DNA of 64,000 nucleotides from Gordonia westfalica. Lineage in GTDB: Bacteria > Actinomycetota > Actinomycetes > Mycobacteriales > Mycobacteriaceae. A model generated the notes under the pieces. The model was given only the letters and a program-made list of their open reading frames with translations, searched no databases and was not told the DNA's origin. Numbering within the stretch: position 1 is the first letter of the stretch; each line of letters starts with the position of its first letter. Positions 56,741 through 64,000 of the stretch are shown piece after piece. The DNA is taken from contig NZ_FNLM01000034.1 in assembly GCF_900105725.1 (NCBI RefSeq), forward strand, positions 620,001 through 684,000. The letters run 5' to 3'. The position numbers and the translations under genes are program-made.

Positions 56741-57754
56741 TCAGGCAGCCGTCTCGGCGAACCGCGACAACGCCAGCAGCCGCGAGGTCGCGCGCAGGTA
56801 CTTCTTGCGGTATCCGCCGGCGAGCATCTCGTCGGTGAAGATCTCGTCGAGCTTGGCGCCCGACACCGTCACCGGGATGTGCGCGTCGTAGAGGCGGTCG
56901 GCGAGCACCACGAGTCGCAGTGCCACGGACTGGTCCTTGGCGGGGTGTACCCCGGTGATGCAGACCAGCGAGACACCGTCGACGAGGTCCTTGTACTTGG
57001 ACGGGTGCAGGGTGCTCAGGTGGTCGCACAGCGCGTCGAAGTCGTCGAGGGTCGCGCCCTCGGTGGAATCGGCGATGTCGACCAGCTCGGCCTCGGTGCG
57101 GGGATCCGGAGCCGGCGGCAGGTCGCGGTGGCGGTAGTCGGGGCCGTCGACGCGGATGGTCTCGAACACGGATGAGAGCTTGCGGATCTCACGCAGGAAG
57201 TCCTGAGCCGCGAAGCGGCCCTCGCCGAGCTGACCGGGCAGGGTGTTCGAGGTGGCGACGATCGACACGCCCTTGGCGGTGAGCTCGGTGAGCAGCCGCG
57301 ACACCAGCATCGTGTCGCCGGGATCGTCGAGCTCGAACTCGTCGATGCACAGCACCGTGTGCTGTGAGAGGCGTTCGACGGCGTTGACGAAGCCCAGCGC
57401 GCCGACCACATGGGTGACCTCGACGAAGGTCGCGAAAGATTTCGGCTCGGGCATGGAGTGGTAGATCGAGGCGAGGAGATGGGTCTTGCCGACACCGAAT
57501 CCGCCGTCGAGGTACAGCCCGATCCCCTGCGAGGGCGCCTTGCGCGAGAACAGGCCCTTCTTCCCCGACCGCGCCTTCGACGCACGCGCGACGAAATCAC
57601 GGGCCTTGGCGACCGCCTGGGCCTGCGACGGCTCCTTCGGATCGGGGATGTAGGAGTCGAAACTCACGTCGTCGAAGGTCGACGGAGGCACCATCTCGTC
57701 GATGAGTGCGTCCGGCGAGGTCGCAGGGTTGCGATCGCAAAGTCGGGCCGCCAT
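56741..57754 (-). CDS. zapE: AFG1/ZapE-family ATPase
   Basis: A 337-residue P-loop ATPase. Walker A (LDGGFGVGKTHLLAS), Walker B (TVLCIDEFELDDPGDTMLV) and sensor-like ATSNTLPGQLGEGRF are typical of ZapE/AFG1. E. coli ZapE destabilises FtsZ rings and the mitochondrial homologue handles membrane protein quality control; the actinobacterial role is untested. The start lies 6 nt after TACTCT on the minus strand, suggesting a leaderless transcript. It is divergent from the RibD-like gene across 35 bp. Confidence 0.92.
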   Translation of the reverse strand: MAARLCDRNPATSPDALIDEMVPPSTFDDVSFDSYIPDPKEPSQAQAVAKARDFVARASKARSGKKGLFSRKAPSQGIGLYLDGGFGVGKTHLLASIYHSMPEPKSFATFVEVTHVVGALGFVNAVERLSQHTVLCIDEFELDDPGDTMLVSRLLTELTAKGVSIVATSNTLPGQLGEGRFAAQDFLREIRKLSSVFETIRVDGPDYRHRDLPPAPDPRTEAELVDIADSTEGATLDDFDALCDHLSTLHPSKYKDLVDGVSLVCITGVHPAKDQSVALRLVVLADRLYDAHIPVTVSGAKLDEIFTDEMLAGGYRKKYLRATSRLLALSRFAETAA

Positions 57755-57789
57755 GTGTGGAGAGTAGCCATCCGCGGAATGATGGACGC

Positions 57790-58611
57790 ATGTTCCACCT
57801 GCAGAAAGCGACCCAGGTCACATCCGCGGAGTCCGATCAGAAGGGGGACGACACGCTGCTCGGACTCGCGGAGCACTACCGCTATCCCCCGCGGCCGGCC
57901 GAGGGGCCCGGCGCCGCGGCGCCGTTCGTCCGGGCCAACATGGTCTCCTCGATCGACGGCGCGGCGACACATGACGGCAAGTCCGGCGGGCTCGGCGGCG
58001 ACGGCGACAAGACCGTCTTCCGTGTGCTGCGCGGACTGGCCGACGTGATCCTCGTCGGCGCCGGGACCGCGATCACCGAGGGATATCGCCAGCCGCAACC
58101 CGACACCGCGTTCGCCGGACTCCGGGAGGAGAACGGACAGGCACCCGCCCCCGCCCTCGCCCTGGTGTCGCGTTCACTCTCGATCCCGCCGGACTATCCG
58201 CCGCTCGGCCACCCCGAGACCGTGGTGCTCACCTGCGGGTCGGCTCCCGCGGACCGACGTGCTGCGCTCGTCGACGCCGGCGCCACCCTGATCGACTGCG
58301 GCGACGAGGACGTCGAGACGGCGAAGCTGATCGAGACGTGCGGTGACCGGGGCCGGCCGCGGGTGCTGTGCGAGGGCGGACCGAGCCTGCTCGGATCGAT
58401 CATCGCCGACGACCTACTCGACGAACTGTGCCTGACGACCAGCCCCCACCTGGTCGGCGGCCGCGCCGGCCGGATCGCGACCCATGCTGCCGACGACAAC
58501 GACGACGGCGCCCTGGCGCTCAAGGGAATGACACCGGCGGCGATCCTCACCGACGACGACGGCTACCTCTTCATGCGCTGGTTGCGGCACGGCCGGTCGT
58601 CCATCCACTGA
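57790..58611 (+). CDS. RibD C-terminal domain pyrimidine reductase
   Basis: A 273-residue NADPH-dependent reductase with the fold of the RibD C-terminal domain (PFVRANMVSSIDGAAT, FRVLRGLADVILVGAGTA, RPRVLCEGGPSLLGSII). In riboflavin synthesis this domain reduces 5-amino-6-ribosylaminouracil phosphate. No deaminase domain is attached and other rib genes are absent, so it may act on another pterin- or flavin-like substrate. The ATG at 57790 is the first that matches the family. Confidence 0.9.
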   Translation: MFHLQKATQVTSAESDQKGDDTLLGLAEHYRYPPRPAEGPGAAAPFVRANMVSSIDGAATHDGKSGGLGGDGDKTVFRVLRGLADVILVGAGTAITEGYRQPQPDTAFAGLREENGQAPAPALALVSRSLSIPPDYPPLGHPETVVLTCGSAPADRRAALVDAGATLIDCGDEDVETAKLIETCGDRGRPRVLCEGGPSLLGSIIADDLLDELCLTTSPHLVGGRAGRIATHAADDNDDGALALKGMTPAAILTDDDGYLFMRWLRHGRSSIH

Positions 58612-58656
58612 CCACTGCACAGCCACCACCCGGAGACGTTGACTACGCTCGCGGTC

Positions 58657-60225
58657 ATGCGAAGAGCGCACGCCGTCACGGCAGTCCTGGGTGTGATCGT
58701 CGCGATCACCGTGTCGTCGTGCGCGGTGGGCCCCGACCGCGGCCCGGAACTCATCCCCGGTGGCGGCGGCGGCAACGGCCCGGCGACCTCGTCGTCGGCT
58801 CCGCCCCCGGCGCCTGCGCTCGCCGTACCGAAGGCCGATCTCGAGTGGACCGACTGCGCCGCGGGCACCAGCGGACGCTACGGCGTCGCCCGCCCGGCCG
58901 GGGTGACCATCGAATGCGCCGAGTTCGACTCGCCGGTCGACCGGAACAAGCCCGACGGTGAGGTCGTCACGATCGCGGCGACCCGAGCGCGCACCGCGAC
59001 CACGCCCGCCGACGCCCCGCCGCTCGTACTCACGTCCGGGTCGGATCTCCCGTCGTCGCGGACCCTGATGGTGATGTCCTCGGGCCCGGGCCGGGCGTTC
59101 CTCGACGCCCACCCCGTGGTGGCCGTCGATCATCGCGGCATCCCCCAGAGCGGGGACCTGGACTGCATGACCCGACTGGAACGCAGCACGATCGCCGACA
59201 ACGGGCTCACCTCCCGCGGAACCACCACCCAGGCGCGCATCTCGCGGCTCGCCTCGGCCGCGTCGTCGGCCTCGGACGGTTGCACGGAGACGCTGACGCC
59301 GTACCAGCTCAACTTCGGGGCACAGTTCGCCGCCGCAGACCTCGAGACGCTCCGGCAGAAGTGGGGCGTCGAGCATCTGGGTCTCATCGGCGTCGGCGAG
59401 GGCTCCGACGTCGTCCTGTCCTATGCCTCCCTCTACGGCGGCCGCGCCGGACGCATCATCCTCGACACCCCCACGCCCTTCGGCGCCAATGCCCGCGATC
59501 GGGCGAATCTGCGCGCGCAGGGTGTGCAGGCCGCGCTGCAGGGGTTCGCACAGCGATGCTCCACGCTCGACGGGTGCACGCTCGGCACCAACGGGGTGGG
59601 TGTGATGACCGGCCTGCTCGCCAAGGCGCGCGCCGGCCGCCTCGACGGCCTGTCGGACACCACCGCACTGAACGCGATCACCACCACGCTCGCTCTCGCC
59701 CCTGACCGTCCCGAAGCGCTGCTCGACCTGTCCCGCGCCATCACCGGCGCCGACCGGGGTGACACCGCCGCACTGGTCCGGTTGGCCGATCGGGCTACGA
59801 CCCTGCGGACGACCGACGGCGCCCTGGTCTCCCGTTGCAATGACGTCACCGGCCCGGTCGGTCAGAACGAGATCCCCGGTCTCGTGGACGCCTGGACGAA
59901 GCAGAATCCACTGACCGGCGCCGACAGCGCGCTGTCGCTGGTGCGCTGCAACGGATGGGCGTCGGACAACGGGGCGCGCCCGCCGTCGTCGCTGCCCGCC
60001 GACCCGCTGATCCTCAACGGCACCCGGGACCCGGTGAACGGCGGCAACGGGGCGAACACCCTCGTACCGCTGTTCATGAACGCGGGCGCCGAGCCCGTCA
60101 CCGTCAGCTGGGACGGACTGGGCTTCTCGGTGCTGGGTCGCAGCGCATGTGCGGCCCAGGTCGCGGCCGAATACGTGGAGAAGACGCCTCTCGAGGGTCC
60201 CACTCAGCGGGGCTGCCCCACCTGA
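58657..60225 (+). CDS. Lipoprotein with TAP-like alpha/beta-hydrolase fold, triad degenerate
   Basis: A 522-residue exported lipoprotein with a lipobox-like VSSC after the signal peptide (AVLGVIVAITVSS) and a Gly/Pro/Ala-rich linker. The rest matches the mycobacterial Hip1/TAP-like alpha/beta-hydrolase family (LTSGSDLPSSRTLM, VAVDHRGIPQSG, C-terminal LILNGTRDPVNGG). At the nucleophile elbow the sequence is GVGEG (Gly245-Gly249), with Gly247 where serine is expected; the usual catalytic His region reads GLGFSVLG without His. It is probably not a serine protease despite the family name. The start lies 7 nt after TACGCT. Confidence 0.85.
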   Translation: MRRAHAVTAVLGVIVAITVSSCAVGPDRGPELIPGGGGGNGPATSSSAPPPAPALAVPKADLEWTDCAAGTSGRYGVARPAGVTIECAEFDSPVDRNKPDGEVVTIAATRARTATTPADAPPLVLTSGSDLPSSRTLMVMSSGPGRAFLDAHPVVAVDHRGIPQSGDLDCMTRLERSTIADNGLTSRGTTTQARISRLASAASSASDGCTETLTPYQLNFGAQFAAADLETLRQKWGVEHLGLIGVGEGSDVVLSYASLYGGRAGRIILDTPTPFGANARDRANLRAQGVQAALQGFAQRCSTLDGCTLGTNGVGVMTGLLAKARAGRLDGLSDTTALNAITTTLALAPDRPEALLDLSRAITGADRGDTAALVRLADRATTLRTTDGALVSRCNDVTGPVGQNEIPGLVDAWTKQNPLTGADSALSLVRCNGWASDNGARPPSSLPADPLILNGTRDPVNGGNGANTLVPLFMNAGAEPVTVSWDGLGFSVLGRSACAAQVAAEYVEKTPLEGPTQRGCPT

Positions 60226-60295
60226 CCGGCCCGGATCGGTGCTGGCCCGGAGGGTTCTGCGGAGAGTCGGAGGCCGCCCGTAGTACGGTGCGCGG

Positions 60296-61564
60296 GTGGC
60301 GAATCTCGACAGGTATCTCTATCCCCAGATGAGTGCGCAGCGGATCATCCCGATGATCCTGTGGCCGATCAGCCTGTTCATGGTCGTGCACCGCTCGTTG
60401 TTCCTGGGTGTCAACGGCGACCGCACCGACGACTTCAAGCCGGTGTACGCCGCGGCCTACAACTTCCTGAACAGCCTGCCGGTCTACGGCGAGAACTACG
60501 CCACGGTCGATCCGCACTACCTGTACCCGCCGTCGGGCACGCTCCTGATGTCGCCGGTCGCGGTCATCGACTACGAACGTGCCCGCTGGGCGTTCATCGC
60601 GGCGAGCGTGGTGGCCCTGCTGGTCTGCGCCTACCTGTTGACCCGGATGTTCGGTTACGCGCTGAACTCGTGGGTGATGCCGACGGTGCTGTTCGCCTTC
60701 TTCTTCACCGAGACCGTCTCGCACACGCTGATCTTCACGAACTTCAACTCGTTCGTGCTGCTGGGCATGCTCGCCTTCCTGATGCTGATGCGCTCGCGGC
60801 ACGACTGGTGGGCGGGTGTACCGATGGGTCTGACGCTCGCCGTGAAACCCGTTCTGGCGCCGCTGATGCTGTTGCCCCTGCTCAACCGGCAGTGGCGGGT
60901 GTTCGTCCTCGCCATCGTGATCCCGCTGGTCCTGATGGCACTCGCCTGGCCGCTCTCGGTGGATGCCGACGCCTTCATCAGCCGGACGGTCCCGTACCTC
61001 GGTGAGGCCCGCGATTACTACAACAGCTCGATCGCCGGCAACGGCGCCTACTTCGGCGTCGCACCGTGGCTGGTGCTGCTGCTGCGTGTCGCGTTCGTGG
61101 CGATGGCCGCGTTCTCGCTGTGGTTCCTGTACCGCTACTACCGCAAGACCAATGAACTGCTGTGGCTCACGACGTCGTCGGGTGTGCTGCTGGGCACCAC
61201 CTTCCTCGTCGGCTCGCTCGGCCAGGGCTACTACTCGATGCTGCTGTTCCCGCTGCTGATGACGGTGCTGCTGCCCGGATCGGCGATGCGGAACTGGTCC
61301 GCCTGGCTCGGCGTGTACGGCTGCATGACCTTCGACAGCTTCTATTCGCAGCGGTGGACCGCGTTCGGCTGGATGGTCGAGTACAACAAGGTGACCTGGG
61401 GATGGTCGCTGCTGATGATCGCCGTGTTCTGCTCGCTGCTGTTCCGCTGGCTCGACATGCGGTCCGACGGCGTCACCGGCGAGGACACCGTGATGCGGTC
61501 GGAGACCGACGCTCCCCCGGCGCCGGCGACGAAGACCGACGACTCGCTGTCGCTCTCGAAGTAG
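60296..61564 (+). CDS. aftC: Alpha-(1->3)-arabinofuranosyltransferase AftC
   Basis: A 422-residue GT87 membrane enzyme with about ten helices. It adds alpha-1,3 branches from decaprenyl-phospho-arabinose to arabinan of arabinogalactan and lipoarabinomannan. DDFKPVYAAAYNFLNSLPVYG has the acidic residues of the first loop, followed by YLYPPSGTLLMSP. Position upstream of msrB matches M. tuberculosis Rv2673 (aftC). The GTG start has TACGGT 6 nt upstream. Its presence supports a mycolata envelope. Confidence 0.9.
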   Translation: MANLDRYLYPQMSAQRIIPMILWPISLFMVVHRSLFLGVNGDRTDDFKPVYAAAYNFLNSLPVYGENYATVDPHYLYPPSGTLLMSPVAVIDYERARWAFIAASVVALLVCAYLLTRMFGYALNSWVMPTVLFAFFFTETVSHTLIFTNFNSFVLLGMLAFLMLMRSRHDWWAGVPMGLTLAVKPVLAPLMLLPLLNRQWRVFVLAIVIPLVLMALAWPLSVDADAFISRTVPYLGEARDYYNSSIAGNGAYFGVAPWLVLLLRVAFVAMAAFSLWFLYRYYRKTNELLWLTTSSGVLLGTTFLVGSLGQGYYSMLLFPLLMTVLLPGSAMRNWSAWLGVYGCMTFDSFYSQRWTAFGWMVEYNKVTWGWSLLMIAVFCSLLFRWLDMRSDGVTGEDTVMRSETDAPPAPATKTDDSLSLSK

Positions 61565-61567
61565 GGC

Positions 61568-61631
61568 CTCCGCGCTACTGGGGCACATGCCGCGCTCCGC
61601 GCTACTGGGGTACATGCCGCGCTCCGCGCTA
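61568..61631. repeat. 27-bp tandem repeat, about 2.4 copies
   Basis: CTCCGCGCTACTGGGG and following bases recur at 61568, 61595 and (partly) 61622, at 27-bp spacing. The array lies between aftC and the -10 of msrB. Confidence 0.85.
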
Positions 61632-61641
61632 ACGTGGTCCC

Positions 61642-62067
61642 ATGACCGACAGCAAGCCTGACACCGAGAACCTCGCGAACCTCACCGACGCGGAGTGGAA
61701 GCAGCGCCTCACCCCGGCCGAGTACCGGGTTCTGCGCCAGGCCGGCACCGAGGCACCGTTCACCGGCGAGTACACCGACACCAAGACGGTCGGCGTCTAC
61801 CGCTGCCGGGCATGCGACACGGAGCTGTTCCGCAGCGAGCAGAAGTTCGAATCCCACTGCGGCTGGCCGTCGTTCTTCTCACCCCTCGCCGGCGACAAGA
61901 TCATCGAGGTCGAGGACAACTCGCTCGGCATGAAGCGGGTCGAGGTGCTCTGCGCGAACTGCAAGAGCCACCTGGGTCATGTGTTCTCCGGTGAGGGCTA
62001 CGACACCCCCACCGACCTGCGCTACTGCATCAACTCGATCAGCCTGAAGCTCGAGCCGGCCGAGTAG
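61642..62067 (+). CDS. msrB: Peptide-methionine (R)-S-oxide reductase MsrB
   Basis: A 141-residue enzyme reducing methionine-R-sulfoxide in proteins. The zinc cysteines Cys55/Cys58 and Cys104/Cys107, the resolving Cys73 and the catalytic Cys129 (RYCINSISL) are present, with FESHCGWPSFF. The ATG follows TAACGT by 6 nt, a strong leaderless-promoter arrangement, with no Shine-Dalgarno. It lies between aftC and the convergent small secreted genes. Confidence 0.96.
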   Translation: MTDSKPDTENLANLTDAEWKQRLTPAEYRVLRQAGTEAPFTGEYTDTKTVGVYRCRACDTELFRSEQKFESHCGWPSFFSPLAGDKIIEVEDNSLGMKRVEVLCANCKSHLGHVFSGEGYDTPTDLRYCINSISLKLEPAE

Positions 62068-62082
62068 GACTGTCGCACCCGA

Positions 62083-62110
62083 GGTCACGGCCGGACAGAC
62101 TGCCGTGACC
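62083..62110. terminator. Hairpin after msrB
   Basis: GGTCACGGC (62083-62091) pairs perfectly with GCCGTGACC (62102-62110) around a 10-nt loop, 15 nt past the msrB stop. Confidence 0.5.
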
Positions 62111-62142
62111 CCGACTGCGGTGGGCTCCTACTGCAGTGACCC

Positions 62143-62389
62143 CTAACTCGGCGCCGACTGCTCCCGTTCCTTCTGCTCCTTCTCCTGCTGTTCCTTCTCC
62201 TCCGGCTGCGGAATCGAGATCTTGTCGTCGTCGACCGGCTTCTCTTCGGCCGGCTTCTCTTCGACCGGCGCCGGGGCCGGCGGCGAGACGTCGACGAGCG
62301 TGTGCGCGAAGGGCGCCGGGTCCAACGCCGAGAGCGGCCGAGAACATGAGCGCTGCGATGATGCGGACCGCGGGGACGATATGAGTCAT
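62143..62389 (-). pseudogene. Small secreted protein, frameshifted paralogue of the 62.6-kb gene
   Basis: The ATG at 62389 begins MTHIVPAVRIIAALMFSAAL, nearly the same signal peptide as the gene at 62621-62902. The frame then shifts by one extra base near 62326-62332. Past the break, DPAPFAHTLVDVSPPAPAPV and an acidic Glu/Lys/Pro-rich tail run in another frame to 62143. The 247-bp span is one base over a multiple of three. The corrected product would be about 81 residues. The mature part differs from its paralogue. Confidence 0.6.
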
Positions 62390-62556
62390 CGGGGGGTTCC
62401 TCCACGTCGAGTAGAACGTTGATGCGTCCTCGGTGAGACCAAGATCACATTCCACTTCATAACAGAGGTTACGGGCGCTTTGTCCGGTTTTCGTCAACTG
62501 CCCTTTCGTGGGTCGATTGACCAAGTCGCTTGTGCCAGAGTGCAACTCATGAGAAG

Positions 62557-62587
62557 AAGGGTGCCCGCAGTCTTTGCGGGCACCCTT
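62557..62587 (-). terminator. Terminator of the small secreted gene
   Basis: A perfect 13-bp inverted repeat (62557-62569 with 62575-62587) with a 5-nt loop, 33 bp past the stop at 62621. Confidence 0.75.
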
Positions 62588-62620
62588 TCAGATACTTCTC
62601 GGGTCAGGACAGTGCGACCC

Positions 62621-62902
62621 TCACTTCTCGACTGACGGGTCTTCAGGTTCTTCCGGTGCCGGCTCGGGGAAACTGTGCTCCAGCGGCACATGCACGAACT
62701 CGGCCGGCTCGGACGCCGCGTCGTTGCCGCCACCCGGGTCGCCCGGCTGCGTCGAGACGACACCGGGAGCGCACGGCGCGACCTGGCCGTTCGCGAGGTC
62801 GATCTGGCAGGGCTGAGCGTTGGCGACCGCGGCTCCGCCGGCGAGCGCGGCCGAGAAGGCCAGGGCTGCGATGACGCGTGTCGCGGGGACGATTCGGACC
62901 AT
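62621..62902 (-). CDS. Small secreted protein
   Basis: A 93-residue protein with an N-terminal signal peptide (IVPATRVIAALAFSAALAGG) and likely cleavage after AVANA. The mature ~64-residue part is acidic and Pro/Gly-rich with two cysteines (CQIDLANGQVAPC). The ATG is preceded by GGAGGAA. I do not recognise the family; the neighbouring paralogue shares the signal peptide and the 5' region. Function unknown. Confidence 0.75.
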   Translation of the reverse strand: MVRIVPATRVIAALAFSAALAGGAAVANAQPCQIDLANGQVAPCAPGVVSTQPGDPGGGNDAASEPAEFVHVPLEHSFPEPAPEEPEDPSVEK

Positions 62903-63036
62903 CTGGGTTCCTCCACGTTGAGTCGAGCGTTGTTTGCCTCGTGTTGAGGCTCCGTTTACGCTCCGCTTCCCTTCGCGTCACCCGTGGCGTTTTCTGTCCG
63001 ATTTCATTCGTTCCGGTGACACCGGTCACACAGAAA

Positions 63037-63071
63037 CAGAGGTTCTCGCCTTTCGCGGGCGAGAACCTCTG
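63037..63071 (-). terminator. Terminator of hemQ
   Basis: A perfect 14-bp stem (63037-63050 with 63058-63071) with a 7-nt loop lies 20 bp past the hemQ stop. Confidence 0.75.
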
Positions 63072-63091
63072 TCGTCGTGTGTCGCGGTGGG

Positions 63092-63796
63092 TCAGGGCAG
63101 GGCGTCGATGAGCGCCGAGACCTCGACGCGCGGCCCGGTGAAGAACGGGGTCTCCTCGCGGACGTGCATGCGGGCCTCGGTGGCACGCAGGTTGCGCATC
63201 AGGTCGACGATGCGGTGCAGTTCGGGGGCTTCGAAGGCGAGCAGCCATTCGTAGTCGCCGAGAGCGAACGACGACACCGTGTTGGCGCGGACGTCCTTGT
63301 ACTCGCGGGCGGCCTTGCCGTGATCGGCGAGCATCTTGCGACGCTCCTCGTCGGGTAGCAAGTACCACTCGTAGGACCGCACGAACGGATACACGCAGAT
63401 GTAGTTGCCCGCTTCCTCACCGGCGAGGAAGGCCGGGATGTGGCTCTTGTTGAACTCGGCGGGCCGGTGCAGCGCCACGTTGCTCCAGACAGCGTTGCAG
63501 GCACGGCCGAGGACGGTCTCGCGACGGAATTTCGCGTAGGCGGCCTGAATGGATTCGACGTCCGCGGCATGCCACCAGATCATGAAGTCCGCGTCGGCGC
63601 GGAGTCCCGAGACGTCGTACACGCCGCGGACCACGACGCCGGTGTCCTCGAGGGACTTGAAGAAGTCGGCGGCATCCGATTTCGCCTGGTCACGGTCGGC
63701 GCCGAGCTCGCCGGGGCGGACGGCGAAGACCGAGAACATGAGGTAGCGGATCGTGGAGTTGAGTTCTGAGTAATCCAAGCGGGCCATGTCTGACAT
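63092..63796 (-). CDS. hemQ: Coproheme decarboxylase HemQ
   Basis: A 234-residue chlorite dismutase-fold protein that turns Fe-coproporphyrin III into haem b. The catalytic tyrosine region [15 protein letters not shown] (Tyr136) and the proximal histidine region [14 protein letters not shown] (His159) match HemQ, not chlorite dismutase. A second possible start, [10 protein letters not shown] at 63787, is closer to mycobacterial HemQ starts. hemY lies directly upstream, so both are in one haem-synthesis unit. Confidence 0.95.
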   Translation of the reverse strand: MSDMARLDYSELNSTIRYLMFSVFAVRPGELGADRDQAKSDAADFFKSLEDTGVVVRGVYDVSGLRADADFMIWWHAADVESIQAAYAKFRRETVLGRACNAVWSNVALHRPAEFNKSHIPAFLAGEEAGNYICVYPFVRSYEWYLLPDEERRKMLADHGKAAREYKDVRANTVSSFALGDYEWLLAFEAPELHRIVDLMRNLRATEARMHVREETPFFTGPRVEVSALIDALP

Positions 63797-63825
63797 GGTG
63801 CCACCGCCGCCGGGACGACGAACAG

Positions 63826-64000
63826 TCAGGTCAGCTCGGTCAGCAGCGCCGACACGGCGCGTCCGGCCTGGCCGATGCAGGCCGGGACACCGACCCCCGC
63901 ATACGACGACCCGGCGAGTGCGAGTCGACTCGGCCGCGACGCGGCGACCTGTGCCATAGCGGCCAGGTGCCCCGGTCCGTAGACCGGTAGGCCGTTGGTC
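63826..64000 (-). CDS. hemY: Coproporphyrinogen/protoporphyrinogen oxidase HemY (3' end only)
   Basis: Only the last 57 codons are in the window. The translation ([34 protein letters not shown], ending SALLTELT) is the C-terminal FAD-binding end of HemY/HemG-type oxidases. It precedes hemQ by about 30 bp on the same strand, as in M. tuberculosis Rv2677c-Rv2676c. Confidence 0.85.
   Translation of the reverse strand, partial: TNGLPVYGPGHLAAMAQVAASRPSRLALAGSSYAGVGVPACIGQAGRAVSALLTELT

Noticed and set aside
58657..60225. Annotation as an active secreted serine protease
   Set aside because: The serine and histidine positions are replaced, so only the fold and lipoprotein status are claimed.

Overview
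The window is high-GC actinobacterial DNA. Gene content and order point to a mycolic-acid genus of the Mycobacteriales, most likely Gordonia or a close relative. The signs are an arabinofuranosyltransferase AftC, the PgsA-acyltransferase-PimA phosphatidylinositol mannoside cluster, HemQ/HemY of the coproporphyrin haem route, PdxS/PdxT, and many GTGA/ATGA stop-start overlaps. From memory, and not checked by alignment, two blocks follow Mycobacterium tuberculosis gene order: about 1-37.1 kb (Rv2566 to Rv2614c) and about 56.1-64.0 kb (Rv2669 to Rv2677c). Between them lies accessory material.

Layout. 0-4.6 kb: a circularly permuted ATP-grasp protein (cut by the window start) with a large transglutaminase/DUF2126 protein. 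4.8-11.2 kb: aspS, a zinc metallopeptidase, a DUF885 protein, an SDR gene that has lost its catalytic centre, an unknown gene and a frameshifted TetR gene. 11.1-25.2 kb: a housekeeping run of hisS, an MBL hydrolase, a membrane-anchored cyclophilin, relA, apt, a solute-binding lipoprotein, secF, secD, yajC, ruvB, ruvA (frameshifted) and ruvC, with a LexA/SOS box before ruvC. 25.3-31.1 kb: yebC, pdxT, tesB and pdxS, with a PP2C phosphatase, an FHA protein and a LuxR-type regulator placed between tesB and pdxS. Two tandem inverted repeats lie before the LuxR gene. 31.2-37.7 kb: small membrane protein, pimA, acyltransferase, pgsA, HIT protein, thrS and a TIGR02611 membrane protein.

37.7-43.7 kb: a three-domain HAD/trehalose-phosphatase/GH65 fusion like OtsB1, a frameshifted alpha/beta hydrolase and a GT87 mannosyltransferase-like membrane protein. 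43.9-44.9 kb: six tRNA genes; a promoter-tRNA-Gly-tRNA-Val-terminator unit is duplicated and only the first copy holds tRNA-Cys. 45.0-47.5 kb: a two-gene ABC exporter. 47.5-55.2 kb: a catabolic locus (nitroreductase, acyl-CoA synthetase, TetR, alpha-methylacyl-CoA racemase, 4CL-like ligase) divergent from a Baeyer-Villiger monooxygenase. The intergenic region carries two perfect ACTAAC-N4-GTTAGT operators. 55.2-64.0 kb: rhodanese, GNAT, ZapE-like ATPase, RibD-type reductase, a lipoprotein with a TAP-like hydrolase fold but a broken catalytic triad, aftC, msrB, two paralogous small secreted proteins, hemQ and the 3' end of hemY.

Four genes (TetR, ruvA, the alpha/beta hydrolase and one small secreted protein) each look broken by a single-base indel. 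Three of these fall in C/G runs, so homopolymer sequencing error must be excluded before calling them pseudogenes. No phage, insertion sequence, CRISPR array or plasmid functions were seen.
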